Source: Wolfiporia cocos (Eukaryota > Basidiomycota > Agaricomycetes > Polyporales > Phaeolaceae). Taken from it: a stretch of DNA of 64,000 nucleotides. Position 1 is the stretch's first letter, and every line of letters begins with the position of its first letter. Location: NCBI GenBank assembly GCA_029448655.1, contig JACCLO010000007.1, forward strand, positions 2,294,001 through 2,358,000, read 5' to 3'. Positions 1-9,831 of the stretch are shown piece after piece. Below the pieces are notes generated by a model. It was not told the origin of the DNA, did no database searches, and was given only the letters and a program-made list of their open reading frames with translations. The position numbers and the translations under genes are program-made.

Positions 1-1073
1 TCCGCCTTGGTGCACTATTGACTCCGATCGATGTGTGACTCCGATTGCACCATCACGCGCCGAGCGCGTCGACTTCCAACACTCATGAACGGCACAGGCC
101 TGACAGTTGGGTTTGCATTCCACTTCAAGTAGCCACACACAACATAATTAACTATGTATGTGCTCTCATCTGCTACTGACCCAAAGCTAACACCCACCTT
201 TTGTGCAGGTCACACTCGATGCTGTGCCAGTGGTGGATCTGCAGGTCCCGGAGGCTTTCAAAACCAGTACGCATTTGGTGTGGCATTGTTGTCTGTGACT
301 TTATACGATATCCCTTAAGCACAAAACCTTGCTTAGCATTCTCGATGCTGCAGTGACCGCACAGCATCAATCCAATGTTATCAGTGATATGTCACTGAAG
401 TTGCACATGCCGAGCTGGGCAGGCGACAAGGAGTTCTCGAGATGCAACCTCAAAGGACAGGGACCAAGGTAGGTGGTTATGGTTACAAACTGGTGAGGCG
501 ACTGTGCGCCTGCCGCACTGCTTATATACATGTACAGGTAACCAGGGACTGCGCGAAAACGGTACTCCCAGCGCCGTCCCGAGAGTTCCCCTGTATTGTA
601 CCATCAATTACACCCCCTCGCATCATGACTGATACTGATAGTAGAGAGTTTGTTAATATGAAAAAGTGTAGTACTACCGGTGTGTAAATGTACAAGTATG
701 AGCTATTAGTGATAGATCACTACTGTGCGTACCTGAGCTACCTGTGTTTGCGTCATAATTGCAATCTTAACTCGTCTGAATCATGTCTTGATCTGTCTGA
801 ATCAGCTGACTTAAGAAGTGAATCTACTGGAATAAGTCGTCCATAACTGAGTGACTTTACATCTTGATTGTCTGAAACAAGGCGATTAAGGCAGATTAAG
901 GACATTGTAGTTTTGCTGATGCTAGAAAGAGATCGGATGTCGGGTAGGCTAGCATTGCCTCTAGAGCCCCTGTAAAAACTCGATTTGTATTTTTGTTTGA
1001 AGATATAATACGATGGAGTAGATACCTATTGTGTTGTGCACTAACAAGTGGCTGTATGCCTGTAGCAACCTGA
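1..1073. other. Non-coding stretch, no feature recognised
   Basis: I see no convincing gene, RNA or repeat here. The open frames are short, overlap on both strands and resemble no family I know. Confidence 0.5.
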
Positions 1074-1081
1074 GTCAAGGT

Positions 1082-1696
1082 TAGTGATGTGCAAAGCACA
1101 GCTCGGCTCAAAGCCCGGGGCTTGGGCCCGGCTTTGAAGGGCTTGGGCTCACCGGAATGTCAAGCCGGGCCCTCCTTGACGGCTCAGGCCGGCTTGGGCC
1201 CAGCTCAGGCTCAGGCCGGGGCTTATGGGTAATCATGTAGGACCTCGAAATTATTGGCATGTGCAGCTCAAATGGCAGCACAACATATTCAGAATGCTTA
1301 TATGTCTACTATTTGTTGTTATTCTGATCTACAAGTGTTTTTACAGCTGCTTATGATGTTGACCGAAAATCCAGATCTCAATCACAACCCCGATCGCAAC
1401 AGTAGTCACAACGTTCCAAACCGTGTTAGCAGATCACAAGTCATTGTAATGGTCATTGAGATCATATAAGGTGAATTGATGCAAAATCTTAACCAAAGGG
1501 CCCATTTTCGCTAATTCTAACAACACCACAGCTGCACGCCTAAAGCCGCCAGCTCAGGGCTCGGCTACGGCCGGCTCACGATCCAAGCCAGGCCCTGAGC
1601 CGTCTTAAGCCGCCCCCCCAGGCTTGGCTCGGCCCGGCTTAAGTCGGCTCGGCCAGGCCCAGCTCACGGCTTTGAGCCGTGCTTTGCACATCACTA
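1082..1696. mobile_element. Non-autonomous hAT-type element (MITE)
   Basis: The element is 615 bp. Both ends carry the inverted repeat TAGTGATGTGCAAAGCAC (18 bp perfect, then continuing with mismatches). It is flanked by a perfect 8-bp duplication, GTCAAGGT, at 1074-1081 and 1697-1704. An 8-bp target duplication and a TAGxGATG-like end are characteristic of hAT transposons. The outer ~140 bp of each arm is GC-rich and filled with variants of GGCTCGGC/GCTCAGGC in opposite orientation, as expected for subterminal transposase-binding arrays. The middle is AT-rich with no transposase frame, so it would depend on a hAT transposase supplied elsewhere. Confidence 0.9.
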
Positions 1697-1704
1697 GTCA
1701 AGGT

Positions 1705-3146
1705 TGTCCTTTGTGGAGAAGTAGTCTGTAGCACTGGAACTAGAATACGAGGCACATATACTCACTCCATAAGCATAAAGTGTATATTTTCTTCAGTAAG
1801 CTTGGCCATTGCTTCCATGAGCATCTGGTTCGTATGATTGTCTGAGCAGATCACTGTCTGTTGATCTGTGTCGGAGATATGCTAGTTGGGGTGCCAAATG
1901 AAATAAGCTAGTGACCTGCGCTGCAATTCTAGCTCATACCACAGGATCATTTGTCCCTATTGGGGAACCCCTTGCAAACTCCCTGATAAAAGGTTTGAGC
2001 CCAGCATGGGTTGATTGCTGCTAAGAGTGCGTGTATGCTCTGCAGCAAATGCATGTGACATCCAATGTAACTGAGACAAATCGGTCACTCTCATTGAAGA
2101 GGTGGGGAATGTAGGATTTCCGGAATAAGTGGGAGACATTGGTATATCAAATATTTGAGGTGTGTATGGGGATAGTAAGTGGTGAAAGAGAAGTAGCGGC
2201 GAAACAAGCGACATGATGCCATTAAGTAAGTGGCTCATGTAGGCTCTTTGACTTTAATGAGCATTGCGATATTCATTGAATGCCACAACTACAAGCTATA
2301 TATTTATTACTATCTGCAACAGTACAAGAGGGACAGGAAAAACGAATCTCAATTTAATGAGGGAAGGTGGAATTTCTATTGTACAACAATGGACTTTACA
2401 CTCTGCATAGCAGGACATACGTTGAGAGATGATAGCAATGACAGGAATGAACACTAGTGACGGTAGCATACAATAATATTGAATGAAAATGGTGACAGCA
2501 ATAGCAGGGTGTACTCGAAAAAATAAGAAGCAATGTGATTCCTGTGATGAACCAGACGCCACGGCAGATATGCCTAGTATTGGCACATGCACTGTCCCCG
2601 TCGTCTGTGATATTTCTCTTGCATTTGCTAAACTCTTGATGCCCTGCGGAGGCATCCTCTATGAGAGTAGTGTCTTTGTCCGGAGCAGACTTGTTAAAGA
2701 TGGCGACATTGTTGGGAGGCCGCTGAAAATCGATGATGAGATCGAAAAAACACCCCCTAACATGTGTATCACATACTGAGTGGTTTTTTTCTGTCAGGGA
2801 ATGCAGTTGGTATTTTCTTTGGGTCAGGGAGAAGGTCACTATATGCGCATATATTCAGCTTAAAATGGGCCGAGCTGGGCACTATGCGTTAAGACTCACT
2901 GTAAGCAGAAGCCCTGTGATATCATTATCTCGTCCTCCATTGTTCCTTGATCTCACCTTTGTAACATATACCGAACCATATGATATATACTCCAGAATAT
3001 ATTCATGATTTTATCATTGATTCTCCATGAGTAATGAGACATTCAACCGAGTGGTGTCCCAAACACATACCAATATTTAATTGTGCATAGAATAGTAACA
3101 GACATAATCGGCCGGGCACTGTCATGATTTTACACACTTCATGGTA
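1705..3146. other. Non-coding stretch, no feature recognised
   Basis: Several open frames of 75-150 codons overlap on both strands around 2230-3008. None has a recognisable domain or a clear gene structure, so I call nothing here. Confidence 0.45.
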
Positions 3147-3151
3147 TATAT

Positions 3152-3388
3152 TGTCACAGAATATTTGGGGCTTGGAAACCCCAGTGGCACAATATACCAT
3201 AAGGCATAACCGCGCAATGGTATAAGCCAAATACCTAAGGGCAAGCGCCCAGCGTGGGAATATGAACTACACATATAGTGTGTCCCGCCTATAACAGCAG
3301 AGCTGTTATAGCGGCCCTTTTGGCTAAGGGGTGTTGGACGTATGTCCCCGCAGACGCCGGTCTGGGACTGCCGGTAAAATCTGTGACA
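3152..3388. mobile_element. 237-bp mini-element with TGTCACAG ends (short solo LTR or MITE)
   Basis: It starts TGTCACAG and ends CTGTGACA, so the terminal 8 bp are perfectly inverted. It is flanked by the 5-bp duplication TATAT (3147-3151 and 3389-3393). The ends match the LTR families in this window, which also begin TGTCACAG, but their LTRs are 450-1090 bp. Inside are compact hairpins, the clearest being CTATAACAGC/GCTGTTATAG around a 3-nt loop near 3290-3312. There is no coding capacity. It may be a solo LTR of a miniature (TRIM-like) element or a MITE; because TATAT is AT-rich the duplication is slightly less decisive than the others. Confidence 0.7.
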
Positions 3389-3620
3389 TATATATTCTAT
3401 ATGTACAATATCTCACTATATAGCTGTGAGGATCTTTTGTAGCACATGTTACATGACTGCATGTCCGTTTCGGTGCTGATTTTCTCGATGTTTCCTTACA
3501 CCAGTGACTGAATATCTTTGATACAATTGTAAAAGCCATGTAGAAGTATACATTGGATCCTATATACTACATGAATAGTATGATGTGTGCCAGCGGACAT
3601 AAGTAAATTGGGAGGCTCTA

Positions 3621-3741
3621 CTGTCAGAATTTCGGCCTAGCTGTCAGCATTTTGGCCTGGCTGTCTCTATTTCGGCCTAGCTGTCAACATTTCGGTCCAG
3701 CTGTCAATATTTTGGCATATGTAACTGTCATTTCGGCCTCG
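3621..3741. repeat. 20-bp minisatellite, about six units
   Basis: Five head-to-tail units of exactly 20 bp run from 3621 to 3720 with consensus CTGTCARYATTTYGGCCTAG. A sixth degenerate unit follows after a 4-bp interruption. Units differ by a few substitutions, so the array is not fresh. No gene is associated with it. Confidence 0.9.
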
Positions 3742-3745
3742 CGAT

Positions 3746-5104
3746 GCGCCTGTTGTTGTGCGCCTAATGCCTGCTTGGCATTATTTGGCAATGCCCGAAT
3801 GCGGTATGTTCTCAACACCCGAGCTCGACGCAAGTCGCGAACGTTCTCAAGGGTCTGCTCCTGCGCCGTTGACTTCATGTTGAGGTCTTGTGTATTTTGA
3901 CCTGTGATTGGCTATGAAGTAGTGTACTTGTATTACTCCCAGGCCTCTGAATGATCTCATTCTTCCCATTCATTTTAATCTTCGTATATGTCATATTTTT
4001 GCGAGCTTACATGTATATAATCACAGAGCAAAATCACACTGTGTGTGCCCACCCACAGTGCATCCTCAGGCCTCAGTGCTGCTGCCTGTGTGCTCTCTGC
4101 TCTGCGCGCACTTGTCGAAATCAAACTGAGCAAGCCGAAATCGCGCCGAAGTCACCGAATTTGCGCCGGATGTGCCGAACCCCAAATCCCAAATCTCAAT
4201 TTCAACGTAAGCGTGCCGAATAGTATCGATGAAGCAACAATACCAAGCTGTCAACTTCAAGCCGAACTACGGGATCCCAAATAATTTGTCCGCTGGCGCC
4301 CTTCATAGAATAGAGTATCAGAATTTTTTACATCCATTTGTTGTAGCTGTGGGCTGTGCGAGTCGAATGATGTTGAAATCTGTTTCAGCCACTTCAGCCA
4401 CTTCAGCCACCCAGATGAAGGTTTGGGGTTTATCTGAGTCTCAATAGCAATTAGGGTTACACATTTGGTCAACGCATGCTGACGATAGCAGGTGATTGCC
4501 AGATATGGCAACTGCTGCTACTCGGTGGCTGCTCTACTGTAATGGGATAGGTACACTACCAGCTGCATATCTATGCTACACCTCTGTTACTTCCTCATGT
4601 ATACCAGCCATCTGAAGGATCTCTAGTCTGAGCTTCTTGACCAGGAAGAAATGATCCCCCAAGTCTCTCCCATGGGGCCCATTGCACTCTGGGTGCAGCA
4701 GCATTCTGACCACCAACATAATTGAAGTAACTTTTACTATGACCAGGTGAGGTGTTTCAAGGTGTTTGAAAGAGTAGAGAGTGTTATATGAGTACTCCAG
4801 AAGGTCCTTTTCAGGCTCAGAATATAGCGAAATAATTGCAAGTGCAGTAAGTGTCATATTGAGTTTGAGAGTAAAGAAGTACTGCACTTCTCCTATTCCT
4901 ATTTTGTCTCCGTCGAAACGACCCAATAAAATTAGCTACACTCAAGGAGACTACTTATATGCTTACATTAACATTGCGAGCCATGCGAAGCTTCTGAATG
5001 GACACTCCCTCCTCCGCCCAAAGTGAGCATGCTACTTGTTTGCTAGGAAGGAGAGCCCATGCCCATTTTCTGACATGCATATTTGAATGAAAGTAATCTG
5101 TTTG
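3746..5104. other. Non-coding stretch, no clear gene
   Basis: No supported gene. A 9-bp motif (CAGCCACTT) is repeated three times near 4387-4412. The segment lies beyond the 3' end of the Tnp2 relic, and I saw no transposon terminus in it. Confidence 0.4.
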
Positions 5105-7080
5105 CTAAATTATTTTGTTCTCTAAGTATTTGCTGAGAGACTGGGCTTCCAGTTCTGTCATTGCCAGCAGGTCTTTTAAGGCTGCGCACAAGAGGGCATA
5201 ACCGCCTCCCAAATCTATAGCACCACGGGGTAGGCTCTTTGTCTCATTGAGCTCAGGCATCGTGGCATGGAGAGCATTAGTACGACATCGCACAGGTCCA
5301 CACTCTGCGAAATTGGCATATGGGTGTACATGAGAGCACAGCTGCCTTGAGATGAGCTCAATAGCACGCTCCATGACCCACTGAGAATATGTTGTATAGG
5401 ATCCAATCCATTCCATCTCAGAAGGCATATGGTTGACTGAGTGAACACTTTGTTGAACAAAGTGTATGCGGTCAGGGTGTCTATCACAGTAGAGCTCCTC
5501 ATAGTCCTCAGAAAACGTTAACATCGTTTCATGAGCCTCAGTGATGTCCTTGGATCGGATTCCATGTTAATACATTAGCTGGACGCCACGGACAAGCTGA
5601 CAGAAGTTCTGGTAGAACACAGGAGGTAGCATATTATACAGCAGAGCAACACAGTATTCATAGAGATGTGTAATCTGTTCTTGTATCCACTGTTTATTTT
5701 TTCTGCAGGATTGCGAGGTGGATGGTCAAATGAGCCGGGAAGATAGGATACCAGCTTGGCAACAGTGTCACCATGAGCTGTCCAGGTGTCTCCAGTGAGG
5801 ACAGCAAAGGTCCAAGTCGACTTGTCATCATTCTGGCCACACTTGATAGTACCTCATCATAGATTAAAAAACAGTTCATGATGATTAGGACCAGTAAGAT
5901 GCATGATATCTGCTGGGAAGCCACCAGGAATTCCAAGAAAGCAATCAGTAGGGAATCCACCAAATAAGCTTGGCTTGCATATCTTTGTCTCTAGACAAAT
6001 CTTTTTGTAGTTGCATTGAGTCGATGCATTCAGCAGGCATTCCAGGTTAGCATAGTAGCGATCAGAGGCCTCATGAGAGTCCAATATTGCATCACACAGG
6101 CAGACATCTGGGTGGGTGCAATTTTGAACAGAGTAGTTGTGGAGAAGCTGGCATGCAGGATAATAATGGCTGCCACTGGGCTTTTGGTGTCCCTTCAGTG
6201 GACAATACAGTCGGCAGCCCTAAGCCCCAGAGTGGCTGACAGTGCCATTGAGATAGGTCATTCCAGGGCTGTCTGCAGTGCCAAAAACAATGTACAGTTT
6301 CGACTCAAATAGTCCACATTGCTCGCTCCATATTTTGAGCTTCTTGCGCTGTCCCATAAAACTAGCGACATGTCGAAGACTAGGGAGCAGGAATGAGTCT
6401 ATGTTCTTTGGCTTGCTGGGTCCTGGAATGAATCTGCCAGGCATTTTTCTATAGTGAACATCAGGTGCATAATCAAGTAGCACCCAGATGAACATCCAGC
6501 AGTCTGAGACCTTGCTAGCATAGAGCTGTGCACCATTGATAGAAAACATGAGACAGGTATCTTCATCCTTGATATCACCGTGTACGACAGCTTCAAGATA
6601 GTCTTTGCCATGTATGTAGTTGCTAACTTTCTCAAGCTCGCCGTTGGTCTCCTGAAGTGAAGAAAGAACCTGCCAAGTAGCTGTGGCATGGTACTCAGCT
6701 GTACAAGACCCCTCTGTCGAGCATCGCATGGCCTGGATTACAGGGGCAATGGGAATAGTGGTCTATTGCTTCCTTGGAACGAGTCTATGCTTGCGTCTTC
6801 GTCTTCTTTCCTCATAACATGGCTCACCACAATATTTGCACTTATCCAGTAAGCTGTAGATCCCAGTATATGCCATGCAGCAATTTACACAGCAGTCATG
6901 GTGTAGTTCGAAAATTCCGGTGAGGTTCTCAACATAGAACTTGACCACAGTGTATGAGAGAAGCTCTAGATGAGGCAGGCAGCATAGCAGTGCAGAGCGG
7001 AAGTGGTTGTATATTTTCTGAGAGCAGTCATCGAGGCCGAGGTAAATTTCAACAGATAGTAGCTTGATGGGGTCATCCAT
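5105..7080 (-). pseudogene. Tnp2-type (CACTA/EnSpm) transposase relic
   Basis: Successive minus-strand frames read like the transposase of the Tnp2 family, which is abundant in basidiomycetes. From the N-terminal side: a DDPIKLL segment followed by a zinc-binding CxxC module (CKYCGEP, near 6830-6850); a block with MFSINGAQLYASK and GPSKPKNIDSFLLPSL (6380-6560); a GCRLYCPLKG-like block followed by FPADIMHLTGPNHHELFFN (5860-6230); and a C-terminal block with YCDRHPDRIHF (5105-5524). The order is that of an intact protein. The reading moves between frames at about 6750, 6220, 5960 and 5690, and in-frame stops separate the pieces, so the gene is dead. Terminal inverted repeats starting CACTA were not found, so element limits are unknown. 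Family assignment rests on remembered family motifs. Confidence 0.75.
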
Positions 7081-7138
7081 GTCGAATGGCTGCTGGGGAG
7101 GGCTTTGGATTTATTTCAATATATCTGGATCCTTGATG

Positions 7139-7840
7139 TCATCTTCTAGATGTGCATCCCGAATTAAATGTTGCATTTCGACAGTGTGGCGAAGCTCTTC
7201 TGGAGTGATCATTTGTTAACTCGTGAGGGTGTTCATTCGCCTCGTTGGAACTTTCATCATCCTCCTCAGCAAGTCCAGCAGAAATAATACCACTCAGATG
7301 TGCATTATGGTACTCTTCCTCCTCCTGTTCATCATGACAGCGCATAGCTTCAAGACTTCCAGTGTTGGCGTATGATTGAGATACACCATTGCCGTAGTTA
7401 GGAACTGGCACATGATCAAAATCGAAGTCTTGATGAACCTCCTCGCCGGTGATATTCTGCACAGGGAACTATCTGGATCTGGTCCTGAGGTTGACTAGGG
7501 CTATTGAAGTTGTTGTCTCCGACCCCTTTGCTCTCTGTGTTTGTGACAATATTGTCCACTGTTTGGCTGGTTAAAATATGGAGAGATTTAGAAGATCTTG
7601 ACCTACTTGGTTGACTGGTCAAAATGCTGTGATTTTGCTCTGCTTTCTGGAAATTTGTACTGTTGTGAAGAGGCTGTCCTGCGAATGCTCGCCTCATTGA
7701 GATCAATAGGGCGTGGTCAGAATGAGCTAATACTCACCTGAATCTGTTCTGATACCAGAGCTGGATGCCCCTGCACTTGTTGTGCCATTCTCCTCAGGCT
7801 ATACCAAGTGTGTGGTGAGCCTGAATTTTTTATGTGCACG
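7139..7840 (-). pseudogene. N-terminal part of the Tnp2 relic, with a probable intron
   Basis: Upstream of the transposase core two minus-strand frames (7706-7416 and 7462-7139) encode polar, Ser/Asn/Glu-rich sequence typical of the poorly conserved N-terminus of Tnp2 proteins. Before them an ATG near 7790 (MAQQVQGHPALV...) reads into a GTGAGT donor at about 7736, suggesting a first exon and a short intron. No domain is recognisable and the exon joints are inferred, so this belongs to the relic only by position and strand. Confidence 0.4.
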
Positions 7841-7908
7841 CATTATGCTTTGGATGTATTTGCCATCAAAACTCACTCTAAGATCGACCCGCCTCCTCTT
7901 TCTAGGCC

Positions 7909-8110
7909 TGTCACAGTTTTATCTGTGACATGAGGTATAGCGTACAGCGATCACATGACCTGTAGCATTTAACATAGGGAGCTTAGGTTACCACTGGGTA
8001 CTCAAGGGTATATAGTATTGTAGTGTATTATATAAGCATTCCATAGGACTATTCTGGGCAGTAGTTGTAGGTGCTGCTTTAGGGTAGTTCTTTTAGGTAT
8101 TGGTGTGTGG
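7909..8110 (+). mobile_element. Left half of an older LTR split by element A
   Basis: It begins TGTCACAG at 7909 and is cut at 8110 by element A, whose TGTGG duplication is 8106-8110. It resumes at 18120. Together the halves give an LTR of about 390 bp. No matching duplication was found at its outer ends (AGGCC at left, AGCCT at right), so it may be part of a larger lost element. Confidence 0.65.
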
Positions 8111-8809
8111 TGTCACAGATTTGGGACATGCCACTATTTTTCCCGTATTTTTACCTATTTATCTGGTATTTCTACGACCTTGTAGACATTTACGCTGCTA
8201 AGCGCCCGTCTACACGTACACGCAACCAAACAACACGTACACAACGCGGTATACGTCCACTTGTCATAACAACACGTACATAACACGGTTATACGCGTCA
8301 ATGACTCAGCGGACTAACCTCCGGTGTCACGCGCTTTGCTCATATCCCGATACCGGGCTATGTCAGTACAATTGGATAAGCGGCCCGCTCGTTATCACAT
8401 GCCAATGCCTTTACGATTACTCATATCCCGATGCCGGTATATAAGAATCACATGCATGGCTTACTAACGTAGCTACAGCCACTTCCACAACATGGACCTA
8501 CGGTCCAAACAAACGATCTTACTGGTGCGGCCATTACCGGCGCACATGGTCTATTGTAGTTTACGACTTAGCTGTATTAGTTATGTCTGCCCACAGACCG
8601 TCTTCATGTTTGGCTCCCTTACTGGTAACCAAACAATGCATGTATATAAGTAGGGCTATCACTGCGGATAAGCCTTAGATTTGTTCTCTGCATTCGCACA
8701 GTTACATACCATCTCTGCTTGCGCCCACTAGCCTCCTCACCAACCTTCTGCAACATCTTCAAGTCGCTTATAAGGTTATAGTGTGAGTCCCACAGTCTAG
8801 TCTGTGTCA
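8111..8809 (+). repeat. Element A 5' LTR
   Basis: Starts TGTCACAG and ends TGTCA. It carries TATATAAG at 8643-8650 and the predicted transcript start/self-primer AGATTTGTTCT at 8677-8687. Confidence 0.95.
8643..8687 (+). promoter_or_regulatory. Element A LTR promoter and predicted RNA 5' end
   Basis: TATATAAG (8643-8650) is followed 34 bp from its start by AGATTTGTTCT (8677-8687). In Tf1-type elements the first 11 nt of the RNA serve as the primer, so transcription is predicted to begin at or next to 8677. The start site itself is inferred. Confidence 0.75.
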
Positions 8810-8811
8810 TA

Positions 8812-8822
8812 AGAACAAATCT
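8812..8822 (+). promoter_or_regulatory. Element A self-primer binding site
   Basis: AGAACAAATCT lies 2 nt inside the 5' LTR and is the exact reverse complement of the LTR segment 8677-8687. No tRNA 3' end (TGG...) match is present at this spot. This matches the Tf1/sushi self-priming arrangement, in which the folded-back RNA 5' end primes minus-strand DNA. Confidence 0.85.
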
Positions 8823-9831
8823 CCCCCTACCCCCGCCCTTGCGCTTGCGCTTGGGCCTGGGTTTCTATCCTACAGGGGTATTTTGCTCGTTGCTGCGCAC
8901 ATCCCTTTCTGCCTGACAAGGCGATTGGGGTGATAGTTGAGATCTGGGGGATACATCGCCATCCTCGGCAGAGGATTGGCAACCAGGGAAGCCACACCGC
9001 CTTTTTTAGGCAGGAGGCCTACCTAACCCGGACTCCAGGGTCAAGGAGACATGGTCCTCGCTGACAAGCTTGGACTATGCGCGGTTAAGACCCGCCTGTG
9101 GAGAAAAGGGGACGGTCTGCCTGTGTGCGCCCAACCCCCTGTCATGGCAAGCGTTGTTCAGCGCCCCATCACTATCCACAGGGTCATCATTATGATGGCA
9201 TGGGAATTTTCCAAAGCCGCCTCCCAGGCGTAAGGGACCTGCTTTGAACCCGTTATGGGAAAAGCAGTGAGGGGGGTGACGTAAAAAATCACCCTGCCAT
9301 AGGTCACTCGCGGTAGCCAATAGCATAAGTCCTCCGGGCAGCTCGGCGTGCGAGCATGGGTCAAACGGATTTGGGGCCCCATTGGAAGAGAAGCGCGTGG
9401 CCCACTCCTTCGGGATGTGGAGCGCTGCTGTCTCGCGATCTTAGATCGACAATGGTTTTTTAGCCCTGATGTGACACCCATGTGGCTACAGACGGCAACC
9501 TCATTGTTGAAGCATGGACAGGCTAAGGGATGTAAAATCCCAGCCACTTTCCGGCAGCGTCCCTCCGGGGCGGTGTTGTGTATCCGATTCCCAATCATCT
9601 GACCCAGGAACCGGCCTGGCAGTCAGCAACTCTACCCCTGGAGTCGGCGCCTCTGACCGTTAGGGTCATGCGAATATCCGCGCCGTCTCGGCACAGGGTT
9701 TGCGCGCAACATAAGAGTAATTATGCCCCGTAGTACACCTTCTTTGCTCCTGAAAAGGAGTCCACTACCCTACCTTACATAATCCCTTTCATTCCTGTTC
9801 TTGGACGTATCACTGGGAAACTTAGTTTCTC
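8823..9831 (+). ncRNA. Element A structured leader RNA
   Basis: About 1 kb between the self-primer site and the first ORF has no supported coding frame. It aligns by eye, block by block, with the leader of element F (39135 down to about 38170, minus strand). Shared blocks include CTGGGGGAT (8944), GACGGTCTGCC (9111), GGTCACT..CGGTAGCCAATAGC (9302), GTGGAGCGC (9417) and ACTTTCCGG (9546). Between the fixed blocks lie hairpins whose stems differ from F but still pair: 9185-9197, 9274-9294 and 9521-9545. Such compensatory change is the signature of conserved RNA structure. Possible roles are packaging, dimerisation or internal translation initiation; none is shown by sequence alone. Confidence 0.6.

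Noticed and set aside
2396..2839. 147-codon minus-strand frame as a host gene
   Set aside because: A plus-strand frame of similar length overlaps it, it has no domain, and its composition looks random.
3621..3741. Regular repeats as a CRISPR array
   Set aside because: The units are head-to-tail without unique spacers, and the context is eukaryotic.
4387..4412. Three 9-bp CAGCCACTT repeats
   Set aside because: Too short and few to be more than microsatellite noise.
8810..8830. tRNA primer-binding site for element A
   Set aside because: There is no TGG start and no tRNA 3' end recognised, whereas the 11-nt self-complementarity is exact.
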